Part shown: positions 1-6,243 of the stretch, piece by piece
Layout of the letters: every line of letters starts with the position of its first letter
Numbering within the stretch: the first letter of the stretch is position 1
Source: DASPXY01 sp038227745
Lineage (GTDB): Bacteria > Planctomycetota > Planctomycetia > Gemmatales > Gemmataceae
Reading direction: 5' to 3'
Length of the DNA stretch: 12,428 nucleotides
NCBI GenBank assembly: GCA_038227745.1
Contig: JBBRPS010000252.1
Location: 1-12,428 of the forward strand
Notes under the pieces: model-generated
Told to the model about the DNA's origin: nothing
Databases searched by the model: none
The model's input: the letters and a program-made list of their open reading frames with translations, nothing else
Translations under genes and position numbers: made by a program

Positions 1-50
1 ACAAGCCCGACGCGCAAGCGAGGGGTCCCTCGCTGGCGCGTCGGGCTTGT
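1..50. repeat. 50-nt near-perfect palindrome, probable dispersed repeat
   Basis: Arms 1-15 and 36-50 are exact reverse complements, 16/35 is a single A/G mismatch, and the inner arms 17-24 and 27-34 pair again around a GT centre. A transcript from either strand would form a hairpin of more than 20 bp. It is not followed by a T-run, so it is not a classic intrinsic terminator, although a stem this long could still end or stabilise transcripts. From memory, closely similar GC-rich palindromes recur between genes in planctomycete genomes, which is why I call it a dispersed REP-like element; I could not confirm its copy number. The window starts exactly at its edge, so it may extend further left. 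Confidence 0.7.
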
Positions 51-81
51 GTGACCCCCTTCCGCGCCGCAGTAATAACCC

Positions 82-99
82 GATACTCCCTGGAGTATC
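82..99. promoter_or_regulatory. 18-bp palindrome upstream of the membrane protein gene
   Basis: GATACTCC (82-89) and GGAGTATC (92-99) are exact inverted copies separated by CT. It lies 44 bp before the chosen start of the membrane-protein gene. It is more AT-rich than its surroundings and has twofold symmetry, as a dimeric repressor site would. It could equally be a small RNA hairpin. There is no T-tract directly after it, so a terminator is less likely. No recognisable regulator gene is nearby. Confidence 0.3.
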
Positions 100-142
100 T
101 TCGCCTTGTCGAAAACGCGGCCGCGGGCTACCATCGGCCCCG

Positions 143-2080
143 ATGGACCGTCCCCCCCCCGCGCCGGCACGGTGTCCGGCACCTGCGCCTCGACTCGCCT
201 TCGCCTGGTGGCGCCTGCTGTTCCTCGCTCTCGTCGCCTGGCAGGCCTGGCTGACGCTCAGCCTGTTCGGCCTCGACGAGCCCTGGCAGCGCCTCCTCGA
301 CGACGAGCCGGTCCTCTCCGGGCGGCACCCGCTCCACCTTTACCACGGCTATCTCGGGGCCTACGCCTTCCACACCACCGGCCGGCTGTGCTGCTACGAC
401 CCCGCCTTCCAGGCCGGCTACCCCAAGACGCCCGTCTTCGACAGCGGCAGCCGGCCCGCGGAGTTGTTCCTGGCGCTGGCCGGCGGCGCGTACTGCCCGG
501 CGGCGTACAAGATCGGCTTCGCCGCCGCGTGTCTGCTCGTGCCGTGGCTCCTGCTTCTGGGGGCGCGCGGCGCCGGCCTTAGCCCCGCCGCAACCCTGCT
601 CGCCATCGCGACCGGGCTGCTCGTGTGGTGGGGCAACCCGGGGCGGAGGGCGCTGGAGGCCGGCGACATCGAGCTGCTCCTCGCGGCGCTGGCGGCCCTG
701 GCCCACGTCGGCGTGCTGGTACGCTTCGACCGGGCGCCCGGCTTCCGCTCGTGGACCGGCCTGTTCGCGACCGCGGCCCTGGGCTGGTTCGCCCACCCGC
801 TCGTCTTTCCCCTGCTGTTGCCGCTGCTGCTGCTCTATTACCTGAGCATCGGCGCCCGCCACCCCCACTGGGCCTGGCACCTGTGCCTGCTGACCGCCGA
901 GGCCGGCGCCGTCGCCATCAACCTGTTCTGGCTGAGCGACTGGGTGAGCTACTGGTGGCTGCGCAGTCCGCTGCCGCGCGCCACCGGCATGCTCCAGCAC
1001 CGCACGCTGCAGACGATCTGGGAGTCGCCGCTGTGGGGCGGCGCCGCGGACCGCAACCTGGCGGTGCTGCTGCTCGCCAGTGCCGTGGCCGGCGTGTGCG
1101 TCTTCAACCAGTGCCAGCAGCGCGTGGCCGCCCGACTGCTCGGGCTCGGGGCCGTCGGGCTGCTGGCGCTGGCGGTCCTCGGCATCGCCTGGGAGCCGGT
1201 GGGGCGGGTGGGCACGGCGGACCTGCTGGCGCCGGCGCTGTGGTTCGCGGCACTGCCGGCGGCCCACGCCTGGACGCAGGGCTGGCGGCTGCTGGAGCAC
1301 CTGGCGCGAGGCCGGGCACGGGCGGCGCTCGTCGGCGCGGGCGCGCTGCTGGCGGCCGGACTGGTGTTCCACACGACCATCGCCGTCTTCGCTGGGCGCT
1401 GCGCCAGGACGGCGCCGCTGATCGTGGGCCTGGGGCCGGACCGGCTGGCGCTCGTCGAGGCGCTGACGCGGCACACGGGAGCGGAGGCGCGGATCCTCTG
1501 GGAGGACCGGCCGACGGCGCGCGCGGCGTCCCACTGGTCTGCCTTGCTACCGCTGCTGACGGGGCGGAGCTTCATCGGCGGCCTCGACCCGGACGCGGGC
1601 ATCGAGCACATCCAGGCCGGCCTCGTTGACCAGAACCTCGCCGGCCGGCACGTCGCGCAGGTGAGCGACGCGGCGCTGGCGGACTACTGCCGGCGCTACC
1701 ACGTCGGCTGGGTGGTGTGCTGGTCGCCCGCAGCGGTGGCGCGCTTCCGCGCCTGGAAGGTTGGCGCCGAGGAATTGGCCGAGATCCACGACGACGGCCC
1801 CGGTTACCTGTTCCGCGTGCGGCACCCGGCGAAGTCGATCGCGCTGAAGGGGCAGGCGCAACTGCTGCACGCGGACAGCCATCACATCACGCTGGGCGAC
1901 GTGGTGCCGGAGAACGGCCGGGTGGTGCTGAGCCTGCACTACCAGGCCGGCCTGCGAGCGTCGCCGGCCCGCGTGCAGGTAGAGCGCGAGCCGGACGCCA
2001 GCGACCCGGTGCCGTTCGTGCGCCTGCGCGTCGCCGGCCCGGTGGCGCGCGTCACGCTCACCTGGGAAGAGAGGCCCTGA
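143..2080 (+). CDS. Large polytopic membrane protein, GT-C glycosyltransferase-like
   Basis: A 645-residue protein if started at ATG 143. The frame is open back to 47, but residues before MDRPPP are charged and Pro-rich with no membrane character, so the internal start is preferred; no good Shine-Dalgarno supports either. After a Pro-rich leader comes a first membrane segment (about 18-40), then an extracytoplasmic loop rich in acidic and aromatic residues (DEPW near 45, then DDEP), and roughly nine more hydrophobic helices to about residue 430. A soluble C-terminal domain of about 210 residues follows (GRSFIGGLDPD, then an alpha/beta-like section). A first loop with acidic residues, many helices and a C-terminal soluble domain resembles bacterial GT-C membrane glycosyltransferases that use lipid-linked sugars, but no diagnostic signature was found, so the substrate is unknown. 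It stands alone, with no gene close enough for an operon. Confidence 0.75.
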   Translation: MDRPPPAPARCPAPAPRLAFAWWRLLFLALVAWQAWLTLSLFGLDEPWQRLLDDEPVLSGRHPLHLYHGYLGAYAFHTTGRLCCYDPAFQAGYPKTPVFDSGSRPAELFLALAGGAYCPAAYKIGFAAACLLVPWLLLLGARGAGLSPAATLLAIATGLLVWWGNPGRRALEAGDIELLLAALAALAHVGVLVRFDRAPGFRSWTGLFATAALGWFAHPLVFPLLLPLLLLYYLSIGARHPHWAWHLCLLTAEAGAVAINLFWLSDWVSYWWLRSPLPRATGMLQHRTLQTIWESPLWGGAADRNLAVLLLASAVAGVCVFNQCQQRVAARLLGLGAVGLLALAVLGIAWEPVGRVGTADLLAPALWFAALPAAHAWTQGWRLLEHLARGRARAALVGAGALLAAGLVFHTTIAVFAGRCARTAPLIVGLGPDRLALVEALTRHTGAEARILWEDRPTARAASHWSALLPLLTGRSFIGGLDPDAGIEHIQAGLVDQNLAGRHVAQVSDAALADYCRRYHVGWVVCWSPAAVARFRAWKVGAEELAEIHDDGPGYLFRVRHPAKSIALKGQAQLLHADSHHITLGDVVPENGRVVLSLHYQAGLRASPARVQVEREPDASDPVPFVRLRVAGPVARVTLTWEERP

Positions 2081-2391
2081 CAGGCTCGACGTTTCGCCCA
2101 CGTCCCTCCCCCTCGACGTTTCCTGTCTTCCCGCGGCGACCCGCCGGGCAGCACGGCCCGTCTCCCGCTCCTCCTTTCCTTGCGCGATCGGTCCATCTTC
2201 TCGGCTGGCCGGAACGCATCGGCCGGAATGTCGCGTTCCCCCGTTGTCGGCGGCGTGCGGCGGCCCCTATCGTTAGATGGCTCCGCTCCGCGGCGCGTCC
2301 TGACCGCGGAGCCGAACCCGCGCCGCCCCCCCATGCTTTTCACGTCGGGGTCGAGTCGGCGTGCCCATTCTCTGCGTGAGGAGGAGACGCG
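2081..2391. other. 311-bp intergenic region, pyrimidine-rich, one weak promoter candidate
   Basis: No credible gene is seen. The short frame here (2180-2395) has low-complexity Arg/Ser/Pro content and no ribosome site. Just after the membrane-protein stop, an 11-bp direct repeat CTCGACGTTTC occurs at 2085-2095 and 2112-2122. The middle is C/T-rich on the + strand. The only promoter-like match is listed separately at 2244-2273. A long 5' leader for the secreted-protein gene would fall here, but no riboswitch-like fold was recognised. Confidence 0.5.
2244..2273 (+). promoter_or_regulatory. Weak sigma70-like promoter candidate for the secreted protein gene
   Basis: TTGTCG (2244-2249) and TATCGT (2268-2273) are separated by 18 bp and lie about 120 bp before the ATG at 2392. 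Each hexamer matches the consensus at about four positions. In GC-rich sequence such matches arise by chance, so this is only the best candidate in the gap. Confidence 0.25.
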
Positions 2392-2970
2392 ATGAGACTG
2401 TGCTGGGTCCTCGCCTGTGGCTGCGCGCTGGTGTTCTCCGGGCTGGCGGTCCGCCCGGCCCGGGCGCAGAGCGAGGCGGTCTTCCGGGAGTGCTGCCACC
2501 GCTGTCGTCCGGTGGTCGCCTGTGCCCCGCCGCCCTGTCCCCCGGTGACGACCTACTATGTGGCAAGAAGGTGCGGCCCGGTCCGCCGCCTGTTGGGTCG
2601 TTGCCGCATCCTGCCGGCCCCGAGCTGCCGGCCGTGCTACGCCCCGCCGCCCATCGTCGTGGGCGTCCCCGTTCCTGCGGCGCCGCCGTGCGGTCCCTGC
2701 GCTGCCCCGGTGCCTGCCTTCGCGCCGCCGCCGGCCGCCCTGGGCCCGCCGGCCTCCGAGTCCTATGCCCCGCCGGCCCCGCAGACGCCGCCCCCGCCGG
2801 TCACCGGCAGCAGCTTCCGGCCCCTGCGACCGCTGACTCCAATCCCGCCCCAGCCACTCACGCCGCCGCAGTCACCACCGCCCGTACGCCTGGACCGGGT
2901 CGTGTCCGGACCGGGGGGACCGATCGAGGCGCTGCCGGCCGTGCTGCCGCGGCCGGTGCCGTCCAGGTGA
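2392..2970 (+). CDS. Secreted Cys- and Pro-rich protein of unknown function
   Basis: A 192-residue protein with a clear signal peptide: basic start, hydrophobic core at about residues 4-20, and a probable signal peptidase I site after RPARA (residue 25). A strong ribosome site, AGGAGGAG (2379-2386), sits 5 nt before the ATG. The mature N-terminal half holds 11 cysteines in short spacings (ECCHRC, CAPPPC, CRPC, CGPC), consistent with disulfides or metal binding outside the cytoplasm. The second half is a Pro-rich, low-complexity tail with PPPP runs and ends in PRPVPSR. The cysteine at residue 9 is too near the start for a normal lipobox. Small Pro/Cys-rich exported proteins are common in planctomycetes and are often suspected to belong to the cell envelope. 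No enzyme motif is present. Confidence 0.75.
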   Translation: MRLCWVLACGCALVFSGLAVRPARAQSEAVFRECCHRCRPVVACAPPPCPPVTTYYVARRCGPVRRLLGRCRILPAPSCRPCYAPPPIVVGVPVPAAPPCGPCAAPVPAFAPPPAALGPPASESYAPPAPQTPPPPVTGSSFRPLRPLTPIPPQPLTPPQSPPPVRLDRVVSGPGGPIEALPAVLPRPVPSR

Positions 2971-2983
2971 TGCCTTCGTGACC

Positions 2984-2998
2984 GCGGGCGCCGCCCGC
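2984..2998. terminator. GC hairpin between convergent genes
   Basis: GCGGGC and GCCCGC form a 6-bp stem with a 3-nt loop, in the 40-bp gap between the stop of the secreted-protein gene (2970) and the stop of the convergent hydrolase gene (3011). Its position suits a bidirectional terminator, but only two T residues follow on the + strand, so a strong rho-independent terminator is not assured. Confidence 0.4.
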
Positions 2999-3010
2999 TT
3001 CCCATTCGCC

Positions 3011-3871
3011 TCAGTCGTCCCGGAGGAATTCGATCAGCAGGCGGTTGACCCGCTCGGGGGCGTCGTTCTGGACCCAGTGGCTGGCCTCCGGGAGGCGCTC
3101 CACGCGAAGGCCCGGGGCCCACGGCTCGAGGCCTTCCGTCAGCCGCTGGCCGAGGTAGCGGTCGTGCTCGCCCCAGATCAGCAGCGCCGGTGCCTGGATG
3201 GGCCGGGTGGCCCTTGCCTCCGCCGGGTGCCGGAACGCCGCCCGGTAGTAGTTGAGCGCCGCCGTCAACGCCCCCGGCCGCGACAGCGCCTCCTTGTAAC
3301 GCCGGATGTCCTCCTCGGTGAACGCGCCGGGCCGGAGCGGCTCGCGCCGCAACGTCCGCTCCAGCCGCGCGTGGCCGCCGGCACTGAGGAGCCATTCGGG
3401 CAGCCAGGGGAGCTGGAAGAAGAAGACGTACCACGACCGCAGGAGTTGCCGCAGGGTGCGCAGCTCCCGCAGGAGGGCGGCGGGGTGCGGGGCGTTGAGG
3501 ACCGCCAGCCGCGCGACGACCTCGGGCCGGTGCATGGCCAGCCACCAGGCGATGGCCCCGCCCCAATCGTGGCCGACGACGTGGGCGCGGGCCGCGCCTG
3601 CGTGGGACACCAGGGCGGCGACGTCCGCCGCGAGCAGGGGCAGGCAGTAGCTCGCAACGCCGGCCGGCTTATCCGATTCGTTGTAACCGCGCAGGTCGGG
3701 GGCCAGGACGCGGAAACCGGCCGCGGCCAGGGCGGGGATCTGGTGCCGCCACGAGTACCAGAACTCGGGGAAGCCATGAAGGAGCACCACGAGCGGGCCG
3801 CTCCCTGCCTCGACGTAGTGCAGCCCCACGCCGTTGACGACCGCACGCCGGTGGCCCCACACTTCTTGCAC
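3011..3871 (-). CDS. Alpha/beta hydrolase, soluble epoxide hydrolase type
   Basis: A 286-residue cytoplasmic hydrolase. The oxyanion-hole segment is HGFPEFWYSWRHQ (residues 32-44), and the nucleophile elbow GHDWGG places Asp102 as nucleophile. The acid is Asp237 in WGEHDRYLG, and the base is His265 in ASHWVQ. Cap-domain tyrosines Tyr148 (SWYVFF) and Tyr208/209 (NYYRAAF) sit where epoxide hydrolases hold the two ring-opening tyrosines, which favours epoxide hydrolase over haloalkane dehalogenase. The reaction would be epoxide plus water to a vicinal diol; the physiological substrate is unknown. The start is GTG (3869-3871) with AGGAGG 4 nt upstream; that ribosome site overlaps the TAG ending the glxD stub, so the gene follows the glx run directly and may be co-transcribed. 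Length is normal for the family. Confidence 0.88.
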   Translation of the reverse strand: MQEVWGHRRAVVNGVGLHYVEAGSGPLVVLLHGFPEFWYSWRHQIPALAAAGFRVLAPDLRGYNESDKPAGVASYCLPLLAADVAALVSHAGAARAHVVGHDWGGAIAWWLAMHRPEVVARLAVLNAPHPAALLRELRTLRQLLRSWYVFFFQLPWLPEWLLSAGGHARLERTLRREPLRPGAFTEEDIRRYKEALSRPGALTAALNYYRAAFRHPAEARATRPIQAPALLIWGEHDRYLGQRLTEGLEPWAPGLRVERLPEASHWVQNDAPERVNRLLIEFLRDD

Positions 3872-3879
3872 GAACCCTC

Positions 3880-4158
3880 CTATCGCAAACCGGCGCCCGA
3901 CGAGAAGGTGGCCCAGGTGCGCGGCCGCAGGGTGCCGAAGCCGCGGCTGCGGTAGTGGCCCAGTTCGGCCTTGACCTGGATGTCCTCGATGACGGCGGGG
4001 CTGAAGGTGCCGCTGCGCTGCGGCACGGGCGGTCTGGCGGTCGGTTCGTGGACCTGTTCACCCTCTCTGTCTTCAGCCCTGTGTTAGAGCCAGGCCTGGT
4101 TGGCGGCCGCGCCGTCGATGCGATGGACCGGCGTCTCGTCCGGCACGCCGCCGCTCAT
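3880..4158 (-). pseudogene. glxD: Truncated glxD/mgsC stub (FMN-binding glutamate synthase-like subunit), with an in-frame stop
   Basis: The ATG at 4158-4156 overlaps the glxC stop by 4 bases (ATGA), the normal coupling inside a glxC-glxD operon. The frame gives 24 residues (MSGGVPDETPVHRIDG...) and then TAA at 4086-4084. Continuing in the same frame past the stop gives 67 more residues to TAG at 3882-3880. Within these, at 4014-3934, are SGTFSPAVIEDIQ, VKAELGHY and RSRGFG, which match my memory of the start of GlxD/MgsC proteins (a T-F-x-x-x-x-I-x-x-I-Q pattern, then RGFG/RGxG before the barrel). The family is about 440 residues; the whole FMN-binding barrel, including its Cys and FMN-binding loops, is missing and not found elsewhere in the window. 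The sequence is then replaced by the hydrolase gene. A sequencing error could explain the single TAA but not the loss of about 80% of the gene. Confidence 0.75.
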
Positions 4159-4847
4159 AGCGCCGCTTTCCAGATCTCGAGTTCCTTGCGGTCGAAGTTC
4201 CAGAGCTTCCGGCCGGAGACGATCTTCTTGAAGGATGCCGGAGCGGGAATCTCGTAAGAGGCGAGCAGTTCCTTCAGGACCGCCGTGTCGTCGTCCGTCG
4301 GCTCGGACACGACGGCGTCGTTACCGAGCGAGGCGATCGTGCCGCCGACGAAGACGACGCCCTCGTACATGGAATCGGCCAGGGCGTCGCCCGCATCGCC
4401 GCAGATGACGATACGGCCCTTCTGCATCATGAAGCCGGCCATGTAGCCGCAGCCGCCGCCGATGAGCAGCGTGCCGCCCTTCATCGACACGCCGGCCCGC
4501 GCCGCCGCGTCGCCGCGGACGACCACGGTGCCGCCGCGGATCGACGCCGCCACGCCGCTGCCGGCGTTGCCGTCGATGACCAGGGTGCCGCCGAGCATCG
4601 ACTCGCCCACGCCCCAGCCGGCGCTACCGCGGACGTTGATCCGGGCGCCGTCCATCATGCCGCCGCAGTAATAGCCGACGCTGCCGTCGAAGGTGACGGT
4701 GACCGCTTGGAGGAGGGCCACGGCGAGGTTGTGGCGCGCGTCCGGGGCGAGGACGCGGACGTCACCCGCGCCGGCGGCGAGAGCGGCGCGCAGCTCGTCA
4801 TTGATGGCGCGGGTGGTTTTGCCCTGGCAGTCGATGGTGAAGGTCAA
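4155..4847 (-). CDS. glxC: GXGXG-domain protein, GlxC / N-methylglutamate synthase subunit B type
   Basis: A 230-residue protein built almost wholly from the right-handed beta-helix that forms the C-terminal (GXGXG) domain of glutamate synthase large subunits. Successive turns show GSAGWGVGESM, GNAGSGVAAS, GDAAARAGVSMKGG, GGCGYMAGFMMQKG and GDAGDALADSMYEG (residues about 74-165), followed by a charged tail ending FDRKELEIWKAAL. In GlxBCD/MgsABC enzymes this subunit packs with the amidotransferase and the FMN subunit as a split glutamate synthase. The only usable start is TTG at 4847-4845, preceded by GAGGG 6 nt away; the frame has no ATG or GTG before a stop at 4895-4893. Both the ribosome site and the TTG lie inside a direct repeat. 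It follows glxB after the Uma2 relic and overlaps glxD by 4 bases. Confidence 0.88.
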   Translation of the reverse strand: MTFTIDCQGKTTRAINDELRAALAAGAGDVRVLAPDARHNLAVALLQAVTVTFDGSVGYYCGGMMDGARINVRGSAGWGVGESMLGGTLVIDGNAGSGVAASIRGGTVVVRGDAAARAGVSMKGGTLLIGGGCGYMAGFMMQKGRIVICGDAGDALADSMYEGVVFVGGTIASLGNDAVVSEPTDDDTAVLKELLASYEIPAPASFKKIVSGRKLWNFDRKELEIWKAAL

Positions 4848-4858
4848 GGCTTTCCCTC
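4845..4858 (-). promoter_or_regulatory. Repeat-borne ribosome binding site and TTG start of glxC
   Basis: On the minus strand GAGGG (4858-4854) is followed by six bases and then TTG (4847-4845), a good geometry for initiation. All of it lies inside repeat copy 1 (4843-4878). Copy 2 carries the same GAGGG-N6-TTG at 4931-4918, but there it opens only a 13-codon frame ending in TAA. Confidence 0.55.
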
Positions 4859-4899
4859 GGTACGGAGGTCTGAGGAACTTAAAGGTATGCCGTCAGCCA

Positions 4900-4929
4900 G
4901 GGAAACGTCTTGGAAGTCAAGGCTTTCCC
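4900..4929. repeat. Interrupted palindrome spanning the left edge of repeat copy 2
   Basis: GGGAAA (4900-4905) pairs with TTTCCC (4924-4929), and CTTG (4909-4912) pairs with CAAG (4918-4921), with small internal bulges. This gives a possible 10-bp hairpin formed partly by the spacer and partly by repeat copy 2. On the minus strand it would fold in the leader between the Uma2 relic and glxC. Confidence 0.5.
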
Positions 4930-4974
4930 TCGGTACGGAGGTCTGAGGAACCGGCGGCGGGGCAGGGCCGTGGT

Positions 4975-5283
4975 TCAGGTCAAAGGGTCGATCCCGAGTG
5001 CCCGCAACTGGGCTTCCAGTTGCCGCACACGCTCGGCCTGCTCGTCCGCCCGTAGCTTCTCCTGGTCGGCGCGCTGCAGGCGCCGCTGCTTCTCGACGTA
5101 GAGGTTGTCCACGGGTGTATTGTCCTCCGTGACGAGGGCGTCGTAATTCGGGTAGTCCTCTGGGGCGAGCACGAGTTGAGGCCCGCCGTGCGGCGCGCCC
5201 ACTTCGTGCCCATTGCCTTCCGGCGCCGCGGCCCCCTCTCCCCCCCCGGTCATTTCGGACTCTTGCAACGGGTCGTCGTTCAT
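4975..5283 (-). CDS. Internally deleted Uma2-family relic (no nuclease core)
   Basis: A 102-residue protein with a good ribosome site (GGGAGGGA just before the ATG at 5283), starting 10 nt after the glxB stop. Residues 35-69 (PQLVLAPEDYPNYDALV, then a segment ending VEKQRRL) resemble what I remember of the N-terminal lead of planctomycete Uma2 (DUF820) proteins. Residues 70-100 (RADQEKLRADEQAERV, then LRALGIDP) resemble their charged coiled-coil tail. The roughly 150-residue restriction-endonuclease-fold core normally between these parts is missing, and the join is in frame. The relic therefore cannot be a nuclease; if made, it would be a disordered N-terminus plus a short coiled coil. It is probably a decaying inserted gene; a small adaptor is a remote alternative. 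Uma2 similarity is from recall, not a search. Confidence 0.6.
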   Translation of the reverse strand: MNDDPLQESEMTGGGEGAAAPEGNGHEVGAPHGGPQLVLAPEDYPNYDALVTEDNTPVDNLYVEKQRRLQRADQEKLRADEQAERVRQLEAQLRALGIDPLT

Positions 5284-5293
5284 CTTCCCTCCC

Positions 5294-6232
5294 TCACCGG
5301 GCCGGTGCCGGACTGTCGCTCCGAACGGCCCACACCTTCATCGTACCCGGAGCCGGCTCGCGGGCCACGAAGTCGCGCCCCAGCGCCTGCCGCAGTGCCA
5401 CTTCCTCCGTCGCCATGGCCACGAAGTCGTTCGTCTCCACCACCACCAGCGGCTTGAAACCGAAGCGGTCCTTGACGTACGCCAGGCCGCCGTCCCACGC
5501 CGCCAGGTAGCTGAACGAGCCATCGAAGTCGTCCAGCGACGAGCGCAGGGCGTCCTCCAGCGACAGGCCCACCGCCAGGCGCTCGCGCAGGTAGACGCCG
5601 ATCACCTCGGAGTCGTTCTCGGTGTGGAAGCGGTGGCCGCGCTGCTCGTAGCGGCGGCGCAGCTTGTGGTAGTTCGTGATGTGGCCGTTGTGGACCGTCG
5701 CCAGGTCCGGCACGCCGTGCGCCCAGAACGGCTGCGAGTGGCTCAGGTCCACGCGGCTCTCCGTGGACAGGCGCGTGTGGCCGATGCCGTGCGTGCCGTT
5801 CAGGCGGCTCACGTGATACGTCTTCTCCAGCTGCTCCGGCGAGCCGACCTGCTTGACGATTTCCAGGCGGTGGCCGACGCTGACGACCTCGCAGCCCGGG
5901 AAGCTCTCGAGGACGAACGTCTCCACGTCGTCGGCGGTCCCCAGGTGCCGGCCCTCGAGCTCGAGGCGCAGGTAGTTGCCGGTGATCTCGTGACGGAACA
6001 GCGGGTCCGCGTGCGCGATCGACTCCAGCCGTTCCATCACCGCCGTCGCCGTGACCAGGTCCGGCGGCAGGGCGGCGCGGACCATCCACGACGGCGCGGG
6101 CGGCCCGAAGATCGCCACGCCCGCCGAGTCGGGGCCGCGGCACGAGAGCGCCCGGAGCATGGCGAGCAGCGTCTGGCCGACGGGGTGCTCACTCCCGTCG
6201 CGCTTGTCGAGGAAGCCGATGATGCCGCACAT
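5294..6232 (-). CDS. glxB: Class II glutamine amidotransferase, GlxB / N-methylglutamate synthase subunit A type
   Basis: A 312-residue Ntn-type glutamine amidohydrolase. The start at 6232 is chosen because it puts the catalytic Cys at residue 2 (MCGIIGF), to be exposed by Met removal, and has AAGGAGAGG 3 nt upstream; the longer TTG-started frame from 6247 would bury it. Family motifs: CRGPDSAG (31-38), GHTRLST (151-157, substrate arginine), HNGHITN (181-187, oxyanion Asn-Gly) and NDSEV (206-210). It should release ammonia from glutamine and channel it to an FMN synthase partner (GlxD/MgsC) on the GlxC scaffold. The ribosome site abuts the stop of the HNH gene (11-nt gap), implying co-transcription. 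With glxD broken, its ammonia acceptor is missing unless encoded elsewhere. Confidence 0.92.
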   Translation of the reverse strand: MCGIIGFLDKRDGSEHPVGQTLLAMLRALSCRGPDSAGVAIFGPPAPSWMVRAALPPDLVTATAVMERLESIAHADPLFRHEITGNYLRLELEGRHLGTADDVETFVLESFPGCEVVSVGHRLEIVKQVGSPEQLEKTYHVSRLNGTHGIGHTRLSTESRVDLSHSQPFWAHGVPDLATVHNGHITNYHKLRRRYEQRGHRFHTENDSEVIGVYLRERLAVGLSLEDALRSSLDDFDGSFSYLAAWDGGLAYVKDRFGFKPLVVVETNDFVAMATEEVALRQALGRDFVAREPAPGTMKVWAVRSDSPAPAR

Positions 6233-6243
6233 GATCCTCTCCT

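Larger units (their letters stand above)
4843..4951. repeat. 36-bp exact direct repeat, two copies 73 bp apart
   Basis: Positions 4843-4878 and 4916-4951 are identical over 36 bp, with mismatches immediately outside at both ends. Each copy contains the near-palindrome CCTCGGTACGGAGG around GTAC. The copies plus the 37-bp spacer fill most of the gap between the Uma2 relic (stop at 4975) and glxC, and copy 1 runs into the first codons of glxC. No transposase is nearby, so this looks like a non-coding dispersed element that duplicated, or two units of a longer repeat family. Confidence 0.85.

Noticed and set aside
128..1534. 468-codon minus-strand frame opposite the membrane protein
   Set aside because: Composition is dominated by Arg, Gln, Pro and Gly with no hydrophobic or domain pattern; the + strand frame has clear membrane helices.
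2085..2122. Two copies of CTCGACGTTTC 27 bp apart after the membrane-protein stop
   Set aside because: Only 11 bp, no symmetry or promoter linkage; could be chance or a trivial duplication.
2180..2395. 71-codon frame upstream of the secreted-protein gene
   Set aside because: No ribosome site, Arg/Ser/Pro-biased content, and it overlaps the ribosome site and start of the real gene.
3955..4257. 100-codon + strand frame opposite the glxD stub and glxC end
   Set aside because: No ribosome site or domain; the minus strand holds recognisable GlxC and GlxD residues over the same bases.
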